Of a DNA stretch of 18,306 nt, positions 14,223-18,306 are shown piece after piece; the first letter of the stretch is position 1, and each line of letters opens with the position of its first letter. Position numbers and translations under genes: made by a program. The notes beneath the pieces are model-generated. The model was not told the DNA's origin. It searched no databases and was given only the letters and a program-made list of their open reading frames with translations. The stretch is taken from assembly GCA_031425275.1 (NCBI GenBank), contig JANPJA010000140.1:1-18306 (forward strand), written 5' to 3'. Source of the DNA: JAIVGV01 sp031425275 (GTDB lineage: Bacteria; Acidobacteriota; Blastocatellia; Pyrinomonadales; Pyrinomonadaceae).

Positions 14223-15098
14223 TTAGCTAACGACACGCAGGACGATCTCACCGAACGTCTCGCGCTGAAACAGTCTGACCTCGGTGGTGCGGACGAGTTC
14301 GAGGACGGAGAGGAAGGCGAGCACCAGCTCGCGGCGATTCCCGGCGCGCTCGAAGAAGTGGCGCAGATTCAGCTCGCCCGCCGACATGATCATGTTGCGC
14401 AGCCGCTCGAGCATCTCGGTCATCGTCACCTCGTCGCGCTCGATCTCCATCATGACTTCCTCTTTTTTGCGCGCGAGGATTTCCTGAAAGACCCGCAGCA
14501 GATCGAAGACGCCGACCGCCACCTCCGGGTTCGACTTGTCCGTCTCAATCGGCGCGCGCCCGAAGACCGCCTGCTCCACGGTGGCGCGCGACCACAGCAT
14601 CGACGCGGCGGCCTTGAACTTCTGGTGTTCGAGCAGGCGATCGACCAGCTCGCGGCGCGGGTCTTCCTGATCCTCCTCGCCCGCGGCCGTCGGGTCGGGC
14701 GGCAGCAGCATCCGCGACTTGATCTCGATGAGCTGCGCCGCCATCACCAGAAACTCGCTCGCGGCCGACACGTCCAGCTCGCGCATCGCGCGGACGTGCG
14801 ACAGGTAAACCTCCGTGATGCGCGCGATGGGGATGTCGTAGATGTCCACCTGCTCCTGCCGGATGAGGTAGAGGAGGAGGTCGAGCGGGCCGGCGAACTC
14901 GCCGAGGTGGAGGTTCATCTCCTCGCCCGACTCGCCGCTCTCCATCACGATCTCCGGCGCGGCCCCCGCGACGTTGAGCATGACGGGCGCGTCGTTTTGC
15001 TTGGCGGGGGCCGCGTCACCGGCCGACGGCTGCACCGGCGCATCGACTTCGGCGTCCGCCGACGCGCCGGCCGCCGCGTCGGACGGACTGTCAGGCAT
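14223..15098 (-). CDS. scpA: Segregation and condensation protein A
   Basis: A 291-residue kleisin that bridges the SMC heads. After a disordered acidic/Ala-rich leader (about 60 residues) comes the conserved EFAGPLDLLLYLIRQEQVDI stretch (from about residue 67), then EFLVMAAQLIEIKSRMLLP, a central linker, and the C-terminal winged helix that contacts the SMC head (ELVLAFLSVLELVRTTEVRLF). I prefer ATG at 15098 because AGGA stands seven bases upstream. A TTG at 15155 overlapping the trpS stop (TTGA) would add 19 residues, but its purine-rich stretch is too close to serve it. It forms a unit with scpB and probably trpS. Confidence 0.93.
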   Translation of the reverse strand: MPDSPSDAAAGASADAEVDAPVQPSAGDAAPAKQNDAPVMLNVAGAAPEIVMESGESGEEMNLHLGEFAGPLDLLLYLIRQEQVDIYDIPIARITEVYLSHVRAMRELDVSAASEFLVMAAQLIEIKSRMLLPPDPTAAGEEDQEDPRRELVDRLLEHQKFKAAASMLWSRATVEQAVFGRAPIETDKSNPEVAVGVFDLLRVFQEILARKKEEVMMEIERDEVTMTEMLERLRNMIMSAGELNLRHFFERAGNRRELVLAFLSVLELVRTTEVRLFQRETFGEIVLRVVS

Positions 15099-15151
15099 AC
15101 CGTCGTCCTGATCGTGCTGTTCGATAGTCGTCTCTCCCACCAACTCCCCCC

Positions 15152-16153
15152 TCAACTCGCGCCGCGCGCGCGCGCGCCGACGAGTCCCATGCGCGACTTC
15201 ACATCTTCCAGCGTCGCCCGCGCGATTGTCTGAGCGCGCTCGCGCCCCTCGTCGAGCGTGCGCTCCAACGCCTCGTCCGTGTAGCTGAGCGCGCGCGCTT
15301 GCAGCGGGCGGAGGAACTCGATGGTCGTCTCGGCCAGCTCCGACTTGAGCTGCGCGTAGCCCTTGCCCGCGAAATTCGCCTCGACCTCAGCGGGCTGTTT
15401 CCCCGTCAGGACTTGGTAGATGGTCAGCAGATTCGTGATCGCCGGCCGCGACTCGTCGAAGCGAATCTCAGTCCCTGAATCAGTGACGGCGCGTTTGAAC
15501 TTGCGGCTGACGGTGTCCGCGTCATCCAGAAGAAAGATCGCGCCCGCCGCGTTCTCGTCCGACTTCGACATTTTTCTCAACGGGTCGGCAAGCGACTGGA
15601 TGCGCGCGCCGATTTTTGGGATGAAGGGTTCGGGCACGCGGAAGGTCTCGCCGAAGTCGCGGTTGAAACGGACGGCGAGGTCGCGCGTCAGCTCAAGGTG
15701 CTGCTTCTGATCTTGTCCGACGGGCACGAGGTCGGTCTGGTAAAGCAAAATGTCCGAGGCCATCAGCGTCGGGTAGTTGAGCAGGCCCGCGCCGATTGAC
15801 TCGCGCTGGCGGCCGGCCTTGTCCTTGAACTGCGTCATGCGCTCCAACTCTGAGATGCGCGTGACGCAGTTGAGCACCCACGCCAGTTCGGCGTGCTCCG
15901 GCACATCCGACTGGATGAAGACGACGGAGACTTTCGGATCGATGCCGGCCGCGAGGTAGATGCGGGCGAGGTCGCGCGTCTTCTGCGCCAGAATTTTCGG
16001 GTCTTGCGGGACGGTAATGGCGTGGAGGTTGACGATGCAGAAGAAGCTCTCGTACTGGTGCTGCAACTCGACCCAGTTGCGCAGCGCGCCGAGGTAGTTG
16101 CCGAGGTGGAAGTTGCCGGTCGGCTGCGCGCCGCTGAAAATCCTTTTAGCCAT
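15152..16153 (-). CDS. trpS: Tryptophan--tRNA ligase
   Basis: A 333-residue class I aminoacyl-tRNA synthetase charging tRNA(Trp) with ATP and tryptophan. Signatures: SGAQPTGNFHLGNYLGAL (7-24) with the HIGH-type HLGN, SDILLYQTDLVPVGQDQKQH (133-152, including the tryptophan-recognising Asp), and KMSKS at 194-198. Length and order are standard for bacterial TrpRS. Start ATG at 16153 has only a weak Shine-Dalgarno. The last codons run through 15 bases of alternating C/G (15163-15177), giving an Ala/Arg-rich tail GARARGAS. Sits between the site-2 protease and scpA, an order I recall from Acidobacteriota and Deltaproteobacteria. Confidence 0.97.
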   Translation of the reverse strand: MAKRIFSGAQPTGNFHLGNYLGALRNWVELQHQYESFFCIVNLHAITVPQDPKILAQKTRDLARIYLAAGIDPKVSVVFIQSDVPEHAELAWVLNCVTRISELERMTQFKDKAGRQRESIGAGLLNYPTLMASDILLYQTDLVPVGQDQKQHLELTRDLAVRFNRDFGETFRVPEPFIPKIGARIQSLADPLRKMSKSDENAAGAIFLLDDADTVSRKFKRAVTDSGTEIRFDESRPAITNLLTIYQVLTGKQPAEVEANFAGKGYAQLKSELAETTIEFLRPLQARALSYTDEALERTLDEGRERAQTIARATLEDVKSRMGLVGARARGAS

Positions 16154-16199
16154 TGACTGAAATCTTACCGAAGCGAAGCCCCGACGGGGGCCGGGCGGA

Positions 16200-16871
16200 C
16201 TAGAGCAGCCACAAGATGATTCGCGCTATCGGATCGAAGATGATGTTGACGACGCCGAGTTTGATGACGATGATCAAGAGAATCCAACTGTACTTCTCCA
16301 CCTCCTCCATCGCCGACTGCGCGCCGTCGGGCAGGAACGTGTAGAGAACCTTGCTGCCGTCGAGCGGGGGGATCGGCAGCAGGTTGAAGATCGCGAGTCC
16401 TAAATTCATAAAGAGCATCCGCTGAAGCACCAGTTCGGCCGGCTCGGCGTAGGACGCGAGCGACCCGCCCGCGGCGAACGCCCCCGACTTGATCGCCGCC
16501 TTGAACACGAAGAACGTGCCGAGCGCGATGATCAAGTTGGCGAGGATGCCCGCTATCGAGACCATGATGTTGGCGACATCCTTGTTGCGCCAGCGCAGCG
16601 GGTTGACCGGAGTCGGCTTGCCCCAGCCGATGAGCGGGATCGCGCCGTAAGCACCGCCCCAACCGCTGAGCACGAAGCTGGCGATGGGGATCAGCAGCGT
16701 CCCAATCGGGTCGGTGTGGGCGACGGGGTTGAGCGTGATGCGGCCGAGCATCCGGGCCGTGTCGTCGCCGAAGCGGTCGGACATCCATGCGTGGGCCGCC
16801 TCGTGCGCCGAGATGGCGAAGAGCAGCACCACCATGTAGATGATCAAGGCCCCGATGTCGATGTTGCCCAT
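16200..16871 (-). CDS. Site-2-protease-family (M50) membrane metalloprotease
   Basis: A 223-residue polytopic membrane protein of the short M50 group, lacking PDZ and CBS domains. The zinc motif HEAAH is at 23-27 in the first membrane helix, and NLLPIPPLDGSK (163-174) supplies the third ligand D171. Hydrophobic helices lie at about 8-28, 58-70, 102-124, 153-166 and 193-210. Such proteases cut transmembrane substrates within the membrane; the substrate here is unknown. Start ATG at 16871 is confirmed by the good promoter 49-77 bases upstream, but the Shine-Dalgarno is poor. It heads the trpS-scpAB-rluB operon; a functional link is not evident. Confidence 0.92.
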   Translation of the reverse strand: MGNIDIGALIIYMVVLLFAISAHEAAHAWMSDRFGDDTARMLGRITLNPVAHTDPIGTLLIPIASFVLSGWGGAYGAIPLIGWGKPTPVNPLRWRNKDVANIMVSIAGILANLIIALGTFFVFKAAIKSGAFAAGGSLASYAEPAELVLQRMLFMNLGLAIFNLLPIPPLDGSKVLYTFLPDGAQSAMEEVEKYSWILLIIVIKLGVVNIIFDPIARIILWLL

Positions 16872-16919
16872 GATAATGATAACTCGCGCGGAAATCCTTC
16901 GGCCGGTGAGCGAATGGTC

Positions 16920-16948
16920 ACACTATCATGCGATTTCGGGGGTGTCAA
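16920..16948 (-). promoter_or_regulatory. Sigma-70-type promoter for the M50-trpS-scpAB operon
   Basis: The minus strand has a perfect -35 TTGACA (16943-16948), a 17-base spacer, then TAGTGT (16920-16925) preceded by TGA, that is an extended -10 of the form TG-n-TANNNT. Transcription would start near 16913, giving a leader of about 42 bases before the M50 ATG. The heptamer repeat at 16953-17060 lies just upstream. Confidence 0.6.
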
Positions 16949-16952
16949 AAAG

Positions 16953-17060
16953 AGCTATTAGCGGTTAGCCGTTAGCTTTTAGCCAGAAGTCATCCGTTGA
17001 AAGCTCTTGGCATAAGCGCCCTTGTTGACTGGCTAAAAGCTAACGGCTAATAGCTAACGA
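16953..17060. repeat. Heptamer inverted repeat, TTAGCCG word, containing a stop codon
   Basis: The left arm has units TTAGCGG (16958), TTAGCCG (16965), TTAGCTT (16972), TTAGCCA (16979). A perfect 22-base inverted match pairs 16965-16986 with 17029-17050. Outer parts continue the pattern with mismatches to 17060. The loop of 42 bases is not repetitive. The right arm includes the TAG stop (17054-17056) of the beta-propeller gene, so the element is fused to that gene's 3' end. Confidence 0.92.
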
Positions 17061-18091
17061 CTCTCCCGCAGCAACGTCCCGTGGATGCCGAGCGGGAGGC
17101 TGTAGGCCGCCTCGTTAGTGGCGACGATCATCTCGCCGCGCGCGCTGAAGGCGAGGCCGACGACGTTCATCCCGGCGACGACGAGTTCGGCGCGCGAGCC
17201 GTCGCGGTCGATGCGCACCACGCCGCGCCGCGCGCGGTATGAGGCCGCGACGTATAAGTTCCCTTCCGTGTCGAAAGCGATCCCGCCGGGGCGGCCCAGA
17301 CCTTTGAAGAACGGGGCGGTGCGGCCGTGCTCGTCGATGCGGTGGATGGTGTCGTGGCTCGTGACGGTCGGGCCGCTGACGTAGAGCGAGCCGTCGGGGC
17401 CGAAGGCGAGGTGGAAGGCCGCGACCGAAGGCTCGACCCGCGCCCACTCCTGCGACTCGCCGATGCCGTTGACGCGGTGGATCGTGCCCGTGCGGTCGCC
17501 GACGTACATCTGCCCGCGCCGGTCGAAAGCGAGGCCCGTGGCGACGCCGAGGTTGCGCGCGAAAGCCACCGGCTCGTTGAAGTCTGACAGGCGATAGACC
17601 GTCCCGTCGTTGCGGCTGGTCACAAAGAGCTGGCCGTTGGAGTCGAAGGCGAGGCCCGTCGGGTTGGTGATCTCGCCGGTCACGTCATTGATCTGCCCGG
17701 CGGGGCTGACGCGGAAAAGCGAGACCGGCTCCTGCTGCCCGCGCGCCCCGGAGCGCGTGACGTAGAGCGAGCCGTCTTCGGGGTCGAAGGCGGGACTGGC
17801 GACGAAGTGCAGATCGTCGGCGAGCAACCGGCCGACGTGCAGGTGCGCGGGCGCACTCTGCCGCCCCTCGTCGCTTTCCAGCCGCACCTCCGCGTCGCCG
17901 CCCGCCCCGTCGGGCACGACGGCGAGGACGCGCCGCGGCGAAGCCCCCACGAGTCGCGCGCGCTCGCCGCCGACCTGCGCGCCGTAGGCTCCGAGGCGGC
18001 CCGTGTCGAACCCCTCGCACTCGATCAGCACCTCGCCGCCCGGAATCGCGGCCGGCGGGTTGACGCGCGAAATTTGCCCGGATGCGCTCAT
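17054..18091 (-). CDS. IPT/TIG plus NHL/SMP-30-type beta-propeller protein
   Basis: A 345-residue protein without a signal peptide or membrane segment. Residues about 5-88 fit an IPT/TIG immunoglobulin-like domain (PPAAIPGGEVLIECEGFD, then AQVGGERARLVGASPRRVLAVVPDG). From about 95 to the end there are repeated blades of the pattern 'GLAFDSNGQLFVTSRNDGTVYRL': examples are at about 145-167, 185-205, 228-250, 272-294 and 315-335, giving about six blades. Such propellers (NHL, SMP-30/gluconolactonase-like) bind ligands or proteins or act as lactonases; the catalytic residues cannot be assigned. Start ATG at 18091 has AGAGGG five bases upstream. Its TAG stop lies in the heptamer repeat. Function unknown. 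Confidence 0.78.
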   Translation of the reverse strand: MSASGQISRVNPPAAIPGGEVLIECEGFDTGRLGAYGAQVGGERARLVGASPRRVLAVVPDGAGGDAEVRLESDEGRQSAPAHLHVGRLLADDLHFVASPAFDPEDGSLYVTRSGARGQQEPVSLFRVSPAGQINDVTGEITNPTGLAFDSNGQLFVTSRNDGTVYRLSDFNEPVAFARNLGVATGLAFDRRGQMYVGDRTGTIHRVNGIGESQEWARVEPSVAAFHLAFGPDGSLYVSGPTVTSHDTIHRIDEHGRTAPFFKGLGRPGGIAFDTEGNLYVAASYRARRGVVRIDRDGSRAELVVAGMNVVGLAFSARGEMIVATNEAAYSLPLGIHGTLLRESR

Positions 18092-18128
18092 CTTTTCCCT
18101 CTGAATCTATTATTGTTTCGGCGGCTAC

Positions 18129-18157
18129 AGATTAGAACACCCGCCGGCGCATGACAA
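18129..18157 (-). promoter_or_regulatory. Candidate promoter of the beta-propeller gene
   Basis: TTGTCA (18152-18157) and TAATCT (18129-18134) on the minus strand are spaced by 17 bases, 38-66 bases upstream of the ATG at 18091. The -35 is close to consensus; the -10 matches only at the three key positions. Confidence 0.45.
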
Positions 18158-18172
18158 CCACGCAACTTTTGA

Positions 18173-18205
18173 GATTGCGGATTGGGGATTGCGGATTTCG
18201 GATTT
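18173..18205. repeat. Tandem heptamers, GATTGCG word (single arm)
   Basis: Units GATTGCG (18173), GATTGGG (18180), GATTGCG (18187), GATTTCG (18194) and a degraded GATTTAA follow one another without gaps. No inverted partner arm is visible in the rest of the window, so this may be a half element. Confidence 0.8.
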
Positions 18206-18253
18206 AAAAAAAAGAAAGCCCGCCACATACAACCCAACAAAAGGCCTTTCTTT
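18206..18253 (-). terminator. Possible rho-independent terminator of a gene beyond the right edge
   Basis: On the minus strand AAAGAAAGGCC (18253 to 18243) can pair with GGGCTTTCTTT (18221 to 18211) with one mismatch, followed by an extended T-run (18210 to 18206). The stem is AT-rich and the loop is 21 bases. No coding region is convincing between here and the window end; the open frame at 18088-18285 has no family pattern. Confidence 0.45.
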
Positions 18254-18306
18254 AAAACCCCCAAACGCAATACCCAAACCGCCAAACCTCCGGGCCGGGT
18301 GCTATA

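Noticed and set aside
15163..15177. Alternating C/G tract as a Z-DNA regulatory element
   Set aside because: It lies inside the trpS coding end and is explained by Ala/Arg codons in a high-GC genome; a similar tract occurs near 3300-3315 in mtnP.
16953..17060. Simple rho-independent terminator
   Set aside because: The 42-base loop, heptamer structure and lack of a following T-run do not fit, although the stem could still affect termination.
18088..18285. 65-residue minus-strand frame at the right edge
   Set aside because: It translates through the heptamer array and a terminator-like stem, with no domain pattern or ribosome-binding site.

Overview
The window is a compact bacterial chromosome segment with about 20 genes, all on the minus strand. 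No RNA gene, insertion sequence or CRISPR array was seen, and no gene-free stretch exceeds 300 bases. Most of it is very GC-rich (42 of 60 bases in the line at 8521). It carries Gram-negative-style periplasmic PPIases, a methylmalonyl-CoA branch (meaB, mce, acyl-CoA dehydrogenase), a site-2 protease–trpS–scpA–scpB–rluB order, and many intergenic inverted repeats. By gene content and style this best fits Acidobacteriota, possibly Blastocatellia/Pyrinomonadaceae. That placement is an inference that no marker gene here proves.

Layout, in transcription order from right to left. A TIG/beta-propeller protein (17054-18091) has its own candidate promoter. Next comes a housekeeping operon behind a good TTGACA promoter: M50 protease, trpS, scpA, scpB, an inserted MNT/HEPN toxin-antitoxin pair, and rluB (11806-16871). 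A fatty/branched-chain acyl-CoA operon follows: acyl-CoA dehydrogenase, an AT-rich acquired STAS/HATPase/DUF4325 gene, meaB, mce and a parvulin PPIase (6469-11680). A second parvulin, with a zinc ribbon and a membrane anchor, is at 4690-6318. Then come an MBL-fold hydrolase, MTA phosphorylase (mtnP), a small TPR-like exported protein, a PfkB kinase, a zinc-ribbon DUF2007 protein and cutA (121-4560).

Three things stand out. (1) At least five intergenic elements are built from degenerate 7-base units, each locus with its own word (GTTTAAG, GTCAGTG, GTGACAG, TTAGCCG, GATTGCG). Most are arranged as inverted pairs sitting directly at the 3' end of a gene, and twice they supply its stop codon. (2) Both parvulins appear circularly permuted: the RHILV strand that normally opens the domain lies after the closing GYHIIKV strand. 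(3) Two lower-GC insertions interrupt otherwise functional operons: a single-protein STAS–GHKL ATPase–DUF4325 switch between the acyl-CoA dehydrogenase gene and meaB, and the MNT/HEPN pair between scpB and rluB.

Functionally, meaB and mce serve conversion of propionyl-CoA products to succinyl-CoA. ScpAB serve chromosome condensation with SMC. TrpS and RluB serve translation. The two PPIases serve folding outside the cytoplasm. MtnP salvages methylthioadenosine.
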